The notes beneath the pieces are model-generated. The model was not told the DNA's origin. It saw nothing but the letters and a program-made list of their open reading frames with translations, and made no database searches. This document shows positions 33,367 to 42,851 of a stretch of 64,000 nucleotides of DNA, piece after piece. This DNA comes from Streptosporangium becharense (GTDB lineage: Bacteria; Actinomycetota; Actinomycetes; Streptosporangiales; Streptosporangiaceae), in contig NZ_JACHMP010000001.1 in the NCBI RefSeq assembly GCF_014204985.1, positions 682,001 to 746,000 on the forward strand. The letters are read 5' to 3'. The translations under genes and the position numbers were made by a program. Position 1 is the first letter of the stretch, and each line of letters opens with the position of its first letter.

Positions 33367-35409
33367 TCAGCGCAGGAACGCCGCGGCCACCCCGGCATCG
33401 ACCGGAATGTGCAACCCGGTGGTCTGGGTCAACTGGGTCAGCTGGAACACCGCCCCGGCGATATGCTCGGGCAGCACCTCCCGCTTCAACAACGTGCGCT
33501 GCGCGTAGTACTCCCCCAACTCCTCCTCCGCCACCCCGTACACCGCGGCCCGGTTGGCCCCCCACCCCGAGGCGAAGATCCCCGACCCGCGCACCACCCC
33601 GTCCGGATTGATCCCGTTGACCCGGATCCCGTACCGGCCCAGCTCCGCGGCCAGCAACCGCACCTGATGCGCCTGATCGGCCTTGGCCGCCCCATAGGCC
33701 ACGTTGTTCGGCCCGGCGAACACCGCGTTCTTCGAGGCGATGTACACCAGCTCCCCGCCCATGCCCTGCTCGATCATCACCCGGGCGCTCTCCCGCGCCA
33801 CCAGGAACGACCCGCGGGCCATCACGTCATGCTGCAGGTCCCAGTCGGCCACACTGGTCTCCAGCAGCGACCGCGACAACGACAACCCGGCGTTGTTGAC
33901 CACCAGGTCCACCCCGCCGAAGGCCAGCACCGCCGCCCGCACCGCGGCGATCACCTGCGCCTCGTCGGTGACGTCCACCTCCACCGCGACCGCCACGTCC
34001 GCCACCCGATGCGCACCCGCGCCGATCTGCCCGGCCACCGCCTCGGCGGCGGCCACATCCCGGTCGGCCACCACCACGCACGCCCCCTCCGCGGCCAACC
34101 GGCGCGCGGTGGCCGCGCCGATCCCGGACCCGCCGCCGGTGACCAGCGCCACCCGCGCCGCCAGCGGCCGCGGCGCCGGCATCCGGCGCAGCTTGGCCTC
34201 CTCCAGCTCCCAGTACTCGATGCGGAACTTCTCCGCCTCCTCAATCGGCGCATACGCCGACACCGCCTCGGCACCGCGCATCACGTTGATCGCGTTGAGG
34301 TAGAACTCCCCGGCCACCCGGGCGGTCTGCTTGTCCTTGCCGAAGGAGAACATGCCCACCCCGGGCACCAAAACGATCGCCGGGTCCGCGCCGCGCATCG
34401 CCGGCGAGGACGCGGTGGCGTGCCGGGCGTAGTAGGCGGCGTAGTCGGCCCGGTAGGCGGCGTGCAACTCGCGCAACCGCTCGATCGCCTGCTCCAGCGG
34501 GGCGGTGGCCGGCAGGTCCAGCACCAGCGGCGCCACCTTGGTACGCAGGAAATGATCCGGGCAGGAGGTGCCCAGCGCGGCCAACCGCGCATGCTCGGCC
34601 CGCGACAGGAAGTCCAGCACCTCGAAGGTGGCGGTGTAGTGGCCCACCTGGGCGGCGTCGGTGGAGGCCAGACCGCGGACCACCGGCAGCAGCGCCGCGG
34701 CCCGCGCCAGCCGCTCCTGCTCGCCCAGCGGCTCATAACCGGCCAGCACCGGCCCGAACGGGTCCGGGCGGCCGTGCTCGGCGAGGTAGGCCTCCGCGGT
34801 GCGGATGATCTCCAGCGAGTTGGCCTGGCACTGCTGCGAGGTCTCCCCCCAGGCGGTGATGCCGTGCCCGCCCAGGATGCATCCGATCGCCTGCGGATGC
34901 GCCGCCTGGATCGCGGCGATGTCCAGGCCCAGCTGGAACCCGGGCCGCCGCCACGGCACCCACACCACCCGGTCGCCGAAGATCCGCGTGGTCAGCTCCT
35001 CACCGTCGGCCGCGGTGGCGATCGCGATACCGGCGTCGGGATGCAGGTGGTCCACGTGCGCGGCCTGGATCAGGCCGTGCATCGCGGTGTCGATCGACGG
35101 CGCCGCCCCGCCGGGCCCGAAGGCGCAGAAATCGAACGCGGCGACCATCTCGTCCTCCCGGTCCACCCCCGGGTACACGCCGCTCAGCGCGCGCAGCCGG
35201 TCCAGGCGCAGCACCGCCAGCCCGGCCTCGCGCAGCGTGCCCAGGTCACCGCCGGAGCCCTTGACCCACATCAGCTCCACCGGCGTGCCGGTGACCGGAT
35301 CGACCGCGGTGCCCTTGGCCGAGGTGTTCCCACCCGCGAAGTTCGTGTTGCGCGGATCGGCACCCAACGCGTGCGACCGCCGCAACAGCTCCTCAACCGG
35401 AGTTGTCAT
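33367..35409 (-). CDS. Bifunctional rhamnulose-1-phosphate aldolase/L-lactaldehyde dehydrogenase
   Basis: A 680-residue fusion. Residues 1-400 are a class II aldolase/adducin domain (NTNFAGGNTSAK, WVKGSGGDLG, then the zinc histidines in VDHLHPDA and GGHG). Residues about 410-680 are a classical SDR with VTGGGSGIGAATARRL for NAD, NNAGLSLS, and the Tyr/Lys pair in VAYGAAKAD. It splits L-rhamnulose-1-phosphate to dihydroxyacetone phosphate and L-lactaldehyde and oxidises the latter to lactate, as described for RhaE/RhaEW-type proteins. It is the last gene of the rha operon, 49 nt after the isomerase gene, with GGGGG 7 nt before its ATG. Confidence 0.92.
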   Translation of the reverse strand: MTTPVEELLRRSHALGADPRNTNFAGGNTSAKGTAVDPVTGTPVELMWVKGSGGDLGTLREAGLAVLRLDRLRALSGVYPGVDREDEMVAAFDFCAFGPGGAAPSIDTAMHGLIQAAHVDHLHPDAGIAIATAADGEELTTRIFGDRVVWVPWRRPGFQLGLDIAAIQAAHPQAIGCILGGHGITAWGETSQQCQANSLEIIRTAEAYLAEHGRPDPFGPVLAGYEPLGEQERLARAAALLPVVRGLASTDAAQVGHYTATFEVLDFLSRAEHARLAALGTSCPDHFLRTKVAPLVLDLPATAPLEQAIERLRELHAAYRADYAAYYARHATASSPAMRGADPAIVLVPGVGMFSFGKDKQTARVAGEFYLNAINVMRGAEAVSAYAPIEEAEKFRIEYWELEEAKLRRMPAPRPLAARVALVTGGGSGIGAATARRLAAEGACVVVADRDVAAAEAVAGQIGAGAHRVADVAVAVEVDVTDEAQVIAAVRAAVLAFGGVDLVVNNAGLSLSRSLLETSVADWDLQHDVMARGSFLVARESARVMIEQGMGGELVYIASKNAVFAGPNNVAYGAAKADQAHQVRLLAAELGRYGIRVNGINPDGVVRGSGIFASGWGANRAAVYGVAEEELGEYYAQRTLLKREVLPEHIAGAVFQLTQLTQTTGLHIPVDAGVAAAFLR

Positions 35410-35458
35410 GAAATATCCCCCAACGAATCAACCGTGATCTCGGAATGCCGGGCGGGTC

Positions 35459-36610
35459 TCAGGCGCCCCAGCCCGCCTGGTTGCCCCCGACGCGCTCGGC
35501 GGCGATCTTCTCGAAGTAGCCCGAACGCGCGTAGGCGGCCATCGGGTCGGGGTCCAGTCCCTGCTCGACGCGCACCTCCGCCAGGATCGGACGCACGTCG
35601 GTGTTGTAGGCGTCCATGAACACCGCGTTGGCGCCGAGCACGTCACCGGCGGCCTGCGCGGCCGACAGCGCCTCGCGGTCGACCAGCAGGGCCTTGGCCG
35701 TGGCCTCCTGGATGTTCATCACCGACCGGATCTGGCCGGGGATCTTCGCCTCGATGTTGTGGCACTGGTCCAGCATGAACGCCACGTCCTCGGTGTACCC
35801 GCCGCCGCGGATCACCTCGAACATGATCCGGAACAGCTGGAACGGGTCGGCGGCCCCCGCCATCAGGTCGTCGTCGGCGTAGAAGCGGGAGTTGAAGTCG
35901 AACCCGCCGAGCTTGCCCTCGCGGAGCAGGAACGCCACGATGAACTCGATGTTGGTGCCCGGCGCGTGGTGGCCGGTGTCGACGACCACCTGCGCCTTGG
36001 GACCGAGCTTGACGCAGTGGGCGTAGGCGGTCCCCCAGTCGGGCACGTCGGTGGTGTAGAAGGCCGGCTCGAAGAGCTTGTACTCCAGCAGGAACCGCTG
36101 GTCGTCGCCCAGCCGGTCATAGACCTCGGCCAGCGCCTCGGCCAGCCGGTCCTGCCGGGAGCGGATGTCGTCCTGGCCGGGGTAGTTCGTGCCGTCGGAG
36201 AACCACAGCTTGAGGGTGTCGGAGCCGGTGGCGTCCATGATGTCGACGCACTCCAGCAGGTGGTCGGTCGCCTTGCGGCGCACCCGCGGATCCGGGTTGG
36301 TCACGCTGCCCAGCATGTAGTCGTCGTCCTGGAAGACGTTGGAGTTGATCGCACCGATCCGCACACCGAGGTTCGACGCGTGCGCGGCCAGGTCGGCGTA
36401 GTCGTCGACCTTGTCCCACGGGATGTGCAGCGCCACGCTCGGCGCGGCCCCCGTGTGGGCGTGCACCTGGGCGGCGTCGGCCAGCTTCTCGTACGGATCC
36501 CGCGGCACCCCCCGCTGGGCGAACACCTTGAACCGGGTGCCGCTGTTGCCGTACGCCCAGGACGGGGTCTCGATGGCCTGCGCCCGCAGGGCGGCCTTGA
36601 TGTCGCTCAT
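35459..36610 (-). CDS. rhaI: L-rhamnose isomerase (RhaI type)
   Basis: A 383-residue TIM-barrel isomerase of the xylose-isomerase-like fold, similar in length and motifs to Pseudomonas-type L-rhamnose isomerase rather than E. coli RhaA. Visible marks are ETPSWAYGNSGTRFKVF at the start, LWFSDGTNYPGQDD, LLEYKLFEPAFY (metal Glu), VVVDTGHHAPGTNIE (metal Asp and His) and GFDFNSRFYADDD (metal Asp). It converts L-rhamnose to L-rhamnulose with a Mn-type metal. GGAGC precedes the ATG by 4 nt. It lies between the transporter and aldolase genes; a hairpin in the 168-nt gap to rhaS may tune its expression. Confidence 0.93.
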   Translation of the reverse strand: MSDIKAALRAQAIETPSWAYGNSGTRFKVFAQRGVPRDPYEKLADAAQVHAHTGAAPSVALHIPWDKVDDYADLAAHASNLGVRIGAINSNVFQDDDYMLGSVTNPDPRVRRKATDHLLECVDIMDATGSDTLKLWFSDGTNYPGQDDIRSRQDRLAEALAEVYDRLGDDQRFLLEYKLFEPAFYTTDVPDWGTAYAHCVKLGPKAQVVVDTGHHAPGTNIEFIVAFLLREGKLGGFDFNSRFYADDDLMAGAADPFQLFRIMFEVIRGGGYTEDVAFMLDQCHNIEAKIPGQIRSVMNIQEATAKALLVDREALSAAQAAGDVLGANAVFMDAYNTDVRPILAEVRVEQGLDPDPMAAYARSGYFEKIAAERVGGNQAGWGA

Positions 36611-36702
36611 CGAAGCTCCGGGGCGGCCACGGCGTCGGCCGGGGCGGCCCCTCCTCCTATCTGCCTGATCCGGTGGGGATGCGCGTGCTCACGGTGCCCG
36701 GG

Positions 36703-36728
36703 ACCCGCCGCCGCGCGGGGCGGCGGGT
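36703..36728. terminator. Intra-operon hairpin between rhaS and rhaI
   Basis: A 10-bp perfect stem (ACCCGCCGCC / GGCGGCGGGT) with a 6-nt loop, 51 nt after the rhaS stop. It could be a partial terminator or an mRNA-stabilising end, making more transporter-binding protein than enzyme. Confidence 0.6.
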
Positions 36729-36778
36729 TCCGGCCGGGCGGACGGCGCGCGGGTCGAGGCGCCGTGCCCGGGTGTCCG

Positions 36779-37867
36779 TCAGAAGTCGAACTGGTCGATG
36801 TTGCCCTTGTCGAAGACGAAGGGCGGGCCGAGGATGATCTCGCCGTCCTTGCCGACGGTCCGCTCGCCGAGCTTGCCCGCCTTGAGCACCTCGCCCTCGG
36901 CGCCGGTGATCTGGCCCGAGGCCAGCGCGGCGGCCGCGTAGGAGGCCAGGTAGCCCAGGTCCTTCGGGTTCCACAGGGCGAACTTCTCGACCGTGCCGTC
37001 CTTGACGAACTGCCGCATCTGGTTCGGGGTGCCGAGGCCGGTCAGCACGACCTTGCCCTTGTACTTGGAACCGGAGATGTAGCGGGCCGCGGCCGAGATG
37101 CCGACCGTGGTGGGCGAGATGATGCCCTTGAGGTTCGGGTATGCCTGCAGCAGACCCTGGGTCTCCTGGAAGGACTTCTGGTCGTCGTCGTCGCCGTAGG
37201 CGACCTTGACGAGCTTCATGTCCTTGTACTCGGGCTTGCCGAGCTCGTCCTTCATGAACTCGATCCAGGTGTTCTGGTTCGTCGCGTTCGCCGTCGCCGA
37301 CAGGATCGCGATCTCACCCTTGCTGCCGATCATCTCGGACAGCAGCTTGACCTGGCTGCGGCCGATCTCCTCGGAGTTGGCCTGGTTGATGAAGATGTCG
37401 CGGCAGTCCTTGGAGGCGTCCGAGTCGTACGAGACGATCTTGACGCCCTTGCTGCGGGCCTGCTGGAGCGGGCCGCACACCGCGTTGGCGTCGTTGGCCG
37501 CGATCAGGATCGCGTCGTGCCCCTGCTGGGTCAGCGTGTTGATGTACGACACCTGCGAGGAGGCGGAGGCGTCCGACGGGCCGACCTCCTTGGCCTCGCC
37601 CTTGAACTCCGCCGCCGCCTCGATGCCCGCCTTGTCGACGATGGTCTCGTACGGGTTGTTGATCTGCTTGGGCAGGAAGGCGAGCTTCAGGCCCTCCTTG
37701 ATCGGCGCGTTCGGGTTGGCCGTGGCCGGTGCCGAGGAGGCGGGGGCGGCCGGGGCGGCCGAGCTCGCCGAGTCCTTGGTGGTGCCGCCGCCGCAGGCGA
37801 CGAGTCCGAGCGAGAGCAGGCCGGCCATGACCGTGGTCGAGGCGGACCTCCGGGAGAAGGTGAACAT
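36779..37867 (-). CDS. rhaS: Rhamnose ABC transporter substrate-binding lipoprotein
   Basis: A 362-residue periplasmic-binding-type lipoprotein. The lipobox LVAC puts the acylated cysteine at residue 25, followed by a Ser/Ala/Pro linker to about residue 55. The body is a type I sugar-binding fold of the RbsB/LsrB/RhaS group (LAFLPKQINNPYETIVDKAG, AILIAANDANAV, IVSYDSDA, ISPTTVGI, LTGLGTPNQMR). It captures L-rhamnose outside the membrane and delivers it to RhaP/RhaQ. AGGAAG precedes the ATG. It is 10 nt downstream of the rhaQ stop, within the operon. Confidence 0.9.
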   Translation of the reverse strand: MFTFSRRSASTTVMAGLLSLGLVACGGGTTKDSASSAAPAAPASSAPATANPNAPIKEGLKLAFLPKQINNPYETIVDKAGIEAAAEFKGEAKEVGPSDASASSQVSYINTLTQQGHDAILIAANDANAVCGPLQQARSKGVKIVSYDSDASKDCRDIFINQANSEEIGRSQVKLLSEMIGSKGEIAILSATANATNQNTWIEFMKDELGKPEYKDMKLVKVAYGDDDDQKSFQETQGLLQAYPNLKGIISPTTVGISAAARYISGSKYKGKVVLTGLGTPNQMRQFVKDGTVEKFALWNPKDLGYLASYAAAALASGQITGAEGEVLKAGKLGERTVGKDGEIILGPPFVFDKGNIDQFDF

Positions 37868-37877
37868 CAGTACTTCC

Positions 37878-38945
37878 TCAGGATGCGGGGGGTGCGGGCG
37901 ATGGAACGGGCGACGGACGGCGCCGTCGTTGCCCTATGACGGCGACGAGGCGCGGGGTGATCACCGAGATGATCAGGAGCAGTCCGGTGACGATCGACTG
38001 GATCTCAGTGGACACGTCGTTGAGCATGAGCAGGTTGCGGAGCAGGCCGATGAGCAGCACTCCGGCGATCACACCGCCGAGGGTGCCCCGGCCGCCGTCG
38101 AAGTCGACGCCGCCCAGCAGCACGGCCGCGATGACGGCCAGCTCCAGGCCCATGCCGTTGTCGGCGCGGGCGCTGCCGTAGCGGAGCGTGAAGACCACGC
38201 CCGCGAAGGCCGCGACCGTGCCGGAGAGCACGAACAGGATGAGCTTGACGCGCTTGACCCGGATGCCGGCGAACAGCGCGGCCTCCTCCTGCGCGCCGAT
38301 GGCGAACAGGGAACGGCCGAAGCCGGTGGCGTGCAGCACCACGGCGGTGATGATCGCGAGCAGGATGAACAGCGCGACCGGGTACGGGATCGGGGTGCCG
38401 GGGATGTCGTCCACGGCGAGGGAGGTGTACTGCTGCGGGAACTCGGCGATGGCCCGGTCCCCGAGCACCACGTAGGCCAGGCCCCGGTAGAGGGCCAGGG
38501 TGCCGATCGTCACCGCCAGCGAGGGCAGTCCGAGCCGGGTCACCAGCAGGCCGTTGACCAGGCCGCAGGCCGCGCCGATCACGACCACCAGCGGGATGAT
38601 CGTCTCGATGGCCCATCCGGCGTCCCACAGGGCGCCGACCAGCGCGCTCGACAGGCCGAGCACCGAGGCCACCGACAGGTCCACCTCGGCGGCGACGACC
38701 AGCATGGTCATCGCCAGCGCGATCAGCGCGATCTCCCCCAGGTCGCCGAGGGCGAAGGACAGGTTGTCGATGCTCGCGAAGCCGGGCGAGGACGCCGAGC
38801 CGCCGATGAAGACGAGCACCAGCAGCAGGCCGACCAGCGTGTCCCAGCGGAGGAAGCGGCCGAACGAGCCGCGCTCCGCCGCACCGGCGGGGGGCAGGGC
38901 GGCCACTCCGCCCGCGGGTTGCGCGGTTTTCACGTCAGGAGCCAT
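37878..38945 (-). CDS. rhaQ: Rhamnose ABC transporter permease 2
   Basis: A 355-residue integral membrane protein of the RbsC/AraH permease family (BPD_transp_2). It has about nine to ten hydrophobic helices, the ribose-permease signature E-V-D-L-S-V-A-S-V, and the late loop GLELAVIAAVLLGGVDFDGGRGTLGG that contacts the ATPase. It imports rhamnose together with RhaP, RhaS and RhaT. The ATG at 38945 lies inside the end of rhaP (11-nt overlap) and follows AAGGAGG by 10 nt. The C-terminus is a short Pro-rich tail. Confidence 0.88.
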   Translation of the reverse strand: MAPDVKTAQPAGGVAALPPAGAAERGSFGRFLRWDTLVGLLLVLVFIGGSASSPGFASIDNLSFALGDLGEIALIALAMTMLVVAAEVDLSVASVLGLSSALVGALWDAGWAIETIIPLVVVIGAACGLVNGLLVTRLGLPSLAVTIGTLALYRGLAYVVLGDRAIAEFPQQYTSLAVDDIPGTPIPYPVALFILLAIITAVVLHATGFGRSLFAIGAQEEAALFAGIRVKRVKLILFVLSGTVAAFAGVVFTLRYGSARADNGMGLELAVIAAVLLGGVDFDGGRGTLGGVIAGVLLIGLLRNLLMLNDVSTEIQSIVTGLLLIISVITPRLVAVIGQRRRRPSPVPSPAPPAS

Positions 38946-39957
38946 GTCGGGAGTTCCTCCTTCGCAGTACTCTCGCGACACGCAGGGCGAGCAGCCGGTC
39001 GACGCTGATCGCCAGCAGCAGCAGCGCGCCGGTGATGGCCTGCTGCCAGAACGGGCTGACCTTGAGCACGACGAGCGCGCTGGTGATCGTGGTCAGCAGC
39101 AGCGCGCCGAGGGCCGCGCCGTACACGGTGCCGACACCTCCGGTGATCGCCACACCGCCGACGACGACGGCGCTGACCACCTGGAGCTCCCAGCCGTTGG
39201 CGGCGTCGGCGACGACGGTGCCGAACCGGGAGAGCCAGAGCACTCCGGCCAGACCGGCGAGCGCGCCGCTGAAGAGATAGGCCGCCATGACGCGGCGCCG
39301 CACGGACACCCCGGCCAGCGACGCGGCCTCCGGACTGGAGCCGATGGCGTAGAAGTCACGGCCGGAGGCGTAGGAACGCAGGTAGTAGCCGACGGCGAAC
39401 ATCACCACGACGGCGATCAGCGGCAGGTACGGGATGCCGAGGACCGAGCCGTTGCCCAGCGACAGCAGCGCCGGGGGCAGGTCGACGGCGTTGATCTGCC
39501 GGCCGTGGGCGATGTAGTGGTCGACGCCCTGGATCACGTACAGCGTGCCGAGCGTCACCACCAGGGCCGGGACCCGGCCGAAGCTGACCAGCAGGCCGTT
39601 GACCAGGCCGCAGAGCGCGCCGAGCGCGACGCCCAGGACGACGGCGAAGACGATGCCCCGGCTGTGGTCGGCGGCGAGGAAGTCGCCGACGGTGAAGGCC
39701 ACCAGGCCGACGACCGAGCCGACCGACAGGTCGATGTTCCTGGTGATGACCACGACGGACTGGCCGACGGCGAGCAGCACCAGGATGGAGGCGTTCAGGA
39801 AGATGTCCTTGAGGCCCTGCTCGGACAGGAAGTTGCCGTTGACGCCCGCGGTGACCGCGACCAGGGCCGCCAACGCCACCACGATGCTCAGCTCACGGGC
39901 CCGGAACACCAGGTCCACCACGTTGCGGGGGCTGCGTCCCGCGGTGACGGCGGTCAT
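38935..39957 (-). CDS. rhaP: Rhamnose ABC transporter permease 1
   Basis: A 340-residue membrane protein of the same BPD_transp_2 family as its neighbour, to which it is clearly paralogous (N-I-D-L-S-V-G-S-V-V signature; LQVVSAVVVGGVAITGGVGTVYGA in place of the late loop). The two permeases form the heterodimeric channel typical of the RhaSTPQ importer. GGAGG lies 7 nt before the ATG. It follows rhaT by 73 nt and overlaps rhaQ by 11 nt. Which of the two should be called rhaP or rhaQ follows gene order in other species and is a convention. Confidence 0.88.
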   Translation of the reverse strand: MTAVTAGRSPRNVVDLVFRARELSIVVALAALVAVTAGVNGNFLSEQGLKDIFLNASILVLLAVGQSVVVITRNIDLSVGSVVGLVAFTVGDFLAADHSRGIVFAVVLGVALGALCGLVNGLLVSFGRVPALVVTLGTLYVIQGVDHYIAHGRQINAVDLPPALLSLGNGSVLGIPYLPLIAVVVMFAVGYYLRSYASGRDFYAIGSSPEAASLAGVSVRRRVMAAYLFSGALAGLAGVLWLSRFGTVVADAANGWELQVVSAVVVGGVAITGGVGTVYGAALGALLLTTITSALVVLKVSPFWQQAITGALLLLAISVDRLLALRVARVLRRRNSRHGS

Positions 39958-40030
39958 ACGGTGCCCTCCGCGGTGCCGTACCCGCCGCTCACAGTGCTCT
40001 CACGGCCCTCGTGGCCCTCGCATCTGCCGA

Positions 40031-41572
40031 TCACGAGGCCCTCCCGGTCGCTGCGGTCATCACGCTCTCCTCGGTGGCCCGCTCCCGCGGGATCTCGGCG
40101 ACGATCCGCCCCTCCTGCATGACGAGCACCCGGTCGGCCATGCCCAGCACCTCGGGCAGGTCGGAGGAGATCATCAGCACGGCGAGACCGTCGGCGGCCA
40201 GCTGGGACAGCAGGCGGTGCACCTCGGCCTTGGTGCCCACGTCGATGCCCCGGGTGGGCTCGTCGATGATGAGCACGTCGGGCTCGGTGGACAGCCACTT
40301 GCCCAGCACGACCTTCTGCTGGTTGCCGCCGGACAGCACGTTCACCGCGTCCGACAGCCGGTTGAACTTGAGCTGGAGCCGGACGGCCCAGTCACGGGCG
40401 CGGTCACGCTCCGCGGTGCGGGAGATCACCGGGCCGCGGCGCAGCGCCTTCAGGCCGGTGATGCCGATGTTGCGCTCGATGGAGTGGTCCATGACCAGGC
40501 CCTGCTGGCGCCGGTCCTCGGGGACCAGGGCCAGGCCCGCGGACATCGCCGCGGTCGGGGACGCGACCGGCAGCCGCCTGCCGTTGACCTCCACGCTCCC
40601 GGCGTCCCAGCGGTCCACGCCGAAGATCGCGCGGGCGACCTCGCTGCGTCCGGCGCCGACCAGTCCGGCCAGCGCCACGATCTCGCCGCGCCGGACCTCG
40701 AAGGAGACGTCGGTGAACACGCCCTCGCGGGTGAGGCGGGCGACCTTGAGCGCGACCTCGCCGACCTGGGTCTCCTGCTTGGGATAGAGGTTGTCCAGGT
40801 CCCGGCCGACCATCCGGCGGATCAGGTCGTCGTGGGTCAGGCCCCGGACCGGCTCGCTGGCGATCCAGGCGCCGTCGCGCAGGGTGGTGACCCGCTGGCA
40901 GAGCTCGAAGATCTCGTCCAGGCGGTGCGAGATGAACAGCAGCGCGCATCCCTGCTCGCGCAGGGCCTTGACCACGTTGAACAGCCGGGCCACCTCGTTG
41001 CCGGACAGCGCCGCGGTGGGTTCGTCCATGATGAGCACCCGGGCGTCCCGGGAGAGCGCCTTGGCGATCTCCACGAGCTGCTGGTCGGCGATGGACAGGC
41101 CGCGGGCCGGCTGCTCGGGGTCGAGGGCCACGCCGAGCCGCTTGAACAGCTCGGCGGCGCGCTCGTGCATGGTCTTGCGGTCGATGCGGCCGAGTGCGAG
41201 CTTGGGCTGGCGGCCGATGAAGATGTTCTCGGCGACCGACAGGTCGGGGAACATCGTGGGTTCCTGGTAGATCACGGCCACACCCGCCTGCTGGGCGTCG
41301 GCGGGGCTGTTGAACTCCACCGGCTGGCCGTCCAGCAGGACCTGCCCGGTGTCCGGGCGGTGCACACCGGCCAGGGTCTTCACCAAGGTGGACTTGCCCG
41401 CGCCGTTCTCTCCGGCGAGGGCGTGCGCCTCCCCGGCGTACAGGTGCAGGGAGACACCCCGCAACGCCTGCACGGCGCCGAACGCCTTGCTGACCCCGGT
41501 CAGCGCCAGGACCGGAGGGGTCTCGTCGGGGGGCGGCCCGAGTGGCGCCTCCCCTTCGCCCGGTGCAGTCAC
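40031..41572 (-). CDS. rhaT: Rhamnose ABC transporter ATPase (two ATP-binding cassettes)
   Basis: A 513-residue sugar-import ATPase with two cassettes. The first has Walker [10 protein letters not shown], a Q-loop YQEP, signature LSIADQQ and Walker B VLIMDEPT. The second has a degenerate Walker A region (GLVGAGRSE), signature LSGGNQQKV and Walker B VLIIDEPT, as in RbsA/MglA/RhaT. It energises rhamnose uptake. First gene of the operon. The GTG start at 41572 has AAGGAAGGGG about 9 nt upstream, and a palindromic operator (41594-41610) lies just upstream of that. Confidence 0.92.
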   Translation of the reverse strand: MTAPGEGEAPLGPPPDETPPVLALTGVSKAFGAVQALRGVSLHLYAGEAHALAGENGAGKSTLVKTLAGVHRPDTGQVLLDGQPVEFNSPADAQQAGVAVIYQEPTMFPDLSVAENIFIGRQPKLALGRIDRKTMHERAAELFKRLGVALDPEQPARGLSIADQQLVEIAKALSRDARVLIMDEPTAALSGNEVARLFNVVKALREQGCALLFISHRLDEIFELCQRVTTLRDGAWIASEPVRGLTHDDLIRRMVGRDLDNLYPKQETQVGEVALKVARLTREGVFTDVSFEVRRGEIVALAGLVGAGRSEVARAIFGVDRWDAGSVEVNGRRLPVASPTAAMSAGLALVPEDRRQQGLVMDHSIERNIGITGLKALRRGPVISRTAERDRARDWAVRLQLKFNRLSDAVNVLSGGNQQKVVLGKWLSTEPDVLIIDEPTRGIDVGTKAEVHRLLSQLAADGLAVLMISSDLPEVLGMADRVLVMQEGRIVAEIPRERATEESVMTAATGRAS

Positions 41573-41593
41573 CGCGCCACACCCCTTCCTTGG

Positions 41594-41610
41594 TCTAAAA
41601 ACGTTTTAGA
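41594..41610. promoter_or_regulatory. Rha operator 1 (TCTAAAA-ACG-TTTTAGA)
   Basis: A perfect 7-3-7 inverted repeat 22 nt upstream of rhaT. It shares the core ACGTTTTA with the site at 41753-41764. The probable ligand is the adjacent LacI-family regulator. Confidence 0.75.
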
Positions 41611-41752
41611 AGATTGAGCGGACGCTAATCCGCGAGGTCAGACCTTGTCAATGGGGAGTGAATCTCTCGTTTCCAACGCGTTACGACGATCTCGCAGGCA
41701 GCGGGGCACCTGGCCGGATGTCATCTTTGGGTAAGGTCTTGCCCACATCGGA

Positions 41753-41764
41753 TAACACGTTTTA
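41753..41764. promoter_or_regulatory. Rha operator 2 (TAACACGTTTTA)
   Basis: An imperfect copy of operator 1 immediately upstream of the regulator gene, at the probable -10 position. This suggests autorepression and looping across the 143 nt to operator 1. Confidence 0.65.
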
Positions 41765-41792
41765 ATCTGTGCCGGGTCGAGGGGGGCAGCGG

Positions 41793-42800
41793 TTGAGCGG
41801 CGTCAGCATCAGGGAGGTCGCTCGTGCCGCCGGCGTGTCCCCGGGCACGGTGTCCAACGTGCTCAACCGGCCGGAGCGGGTCGCTCCCGTGACCCGGGAG
41901 CGCGTCAGGCGCGTGATCCACGAGCTGGGCTTCGTCCGGCACGGCTCGGCCTCGACGCTGCGCGCCGGGCACAGCCGCACCATCGGCCTGTCGCTGATGG
42001 ACATCGGCAACCCGTTCTTCACCGACGTGGCCGCCGGGGCGGAGGACGTCGCCAGCGAGCTCGGCTACGCGGTGATCCTCGGCAACTCGGGCGGCTCCCC
42101 GGCCAAGGAGGAGCACAACCTGCGTGTGTTCGCCGAACACCGGGTACGCGGCGTGCTCATCACACCCTCGGACGGCGACCCGCGGCGGCTCGACGGGCTG
42201 CGCGAGCACGGCATCAGCGTGGTGCTCGTCGACCACCCGGCGCACCGGCCCGACCTGTGCTCGGTGACCGTCGACGACGTGGCGGGCGGCCGGCTGGCCG
42301 CCGGTCACCTGCTCGACCGCGGCGCCCGGCGGATCTGCCACGTGACCGGCCCGCTGACCATCCGGCAGTGCCGCGACCGCAGGAAAGGCGCGTGGCGGGC
42401 CATGGCCGCCGCGGGCCTCGATCCGGAGACCGCGCTGGAGACCGTGCAGGCGCCCGCGATGACCGCCCGAGCCGGCCAGGAGGCGGCCGAACGGCTGGTC
42501 GCCTCCGGGCGGCTGCCCGAGGCGGTCTTCTGCGCCAACGACATGCTCGCCCTCGGCGTGCTGCGCGGCCTGCACCAGGCCGGGATCGGCGTGCCCCGCG
42601 ACGTGGCCCTGATCGGCTACGACGACATCGACTTCGCGGTGGCCTCGGCGGTGTCACTCAGCTCGATCCGGCAGCCGACCTACGAACTCGGGCGGATCGC
42701 CACCGAGCTGCTGCTGGACGAGTGCGGCAACCCCGGCGAGCACGCCCACCGGCAGATCATGTTCCAGCCCGAGCTGGTCGCCCGCGAGTCCACCGGCTGA
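41793..42800 (+). CDS. LacI-family repressor of the rhamnose regulon
   Basis: A LacI/GalR regulator of 335 residues from the TTG at 41793, with GAGGGGGG 6 nt upstream; an in-frame GTG at 41769 abuts operator 2 and lacks a ribosome site. The N-terminal helix-turn-helix is SIREVARAAGVSPGTVSNVLNRPERV. The sugar domain has the usual marks (GLSLMDIGNPFF, VRGVLITPS, VLVDHPA, VFCANDMLALGVLRGL, LIGYDDIDFA, SSIRQPTYELG). It lies divergent from rhaT and upstream of rhaB, and likely senses rhamnose or rhamnulose. It is unrelated to the AraC-type RhaS/RhaR of E. coli. Confidence 0.9.
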   Translation: MSGVSIREVARAAGVSPGTVSNVLNRPERVAPVTRERVRRVIHELGFVRHGSASTLRAGHSRTIGLSLMDIGNPFFTDVAAGAEDVASELGYAVILGNSGGSPAKEEHNLRVFAEHRVRGVLITPSDGDPRRLDGLREHGISVVLVDHPAHRPDLCSVTVDDVAGGRLAAGHLLDRGARRICHVTGPLTIRQCRDRRKGAWRAMAAAGLDPETALETVQAPAMTARAGQEAAERLVASGRLPEAVFCANDMLALGVLRGLHQAGIGVPRDVALIGYDDIDFAVASAVSLSSIRQPTYELGRIATELLLDECGNPGEHAHRQIMFQPELVARESTG

Positions 42801-42851
42801 AGGACCGGACGGGACTGCGGCGGCCACCCGACCACGAGTGGTGAGTGACGA

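Noticed and set aside
33103..35619. Plus-strand open frame opposite the aldolase-dehydrogenase gene
   Set aside because: A His/Gln/Arg-rich shadow without motifs; the opposite strand encodes a clear two-domain enzyme.
41769..41792. GTG start for the LacI regulator 24 nt upstream
   Set aside because: It has no ribosome site and abuts operator 2; the TTG at 41793 has GAGGGGGG at good spacing.
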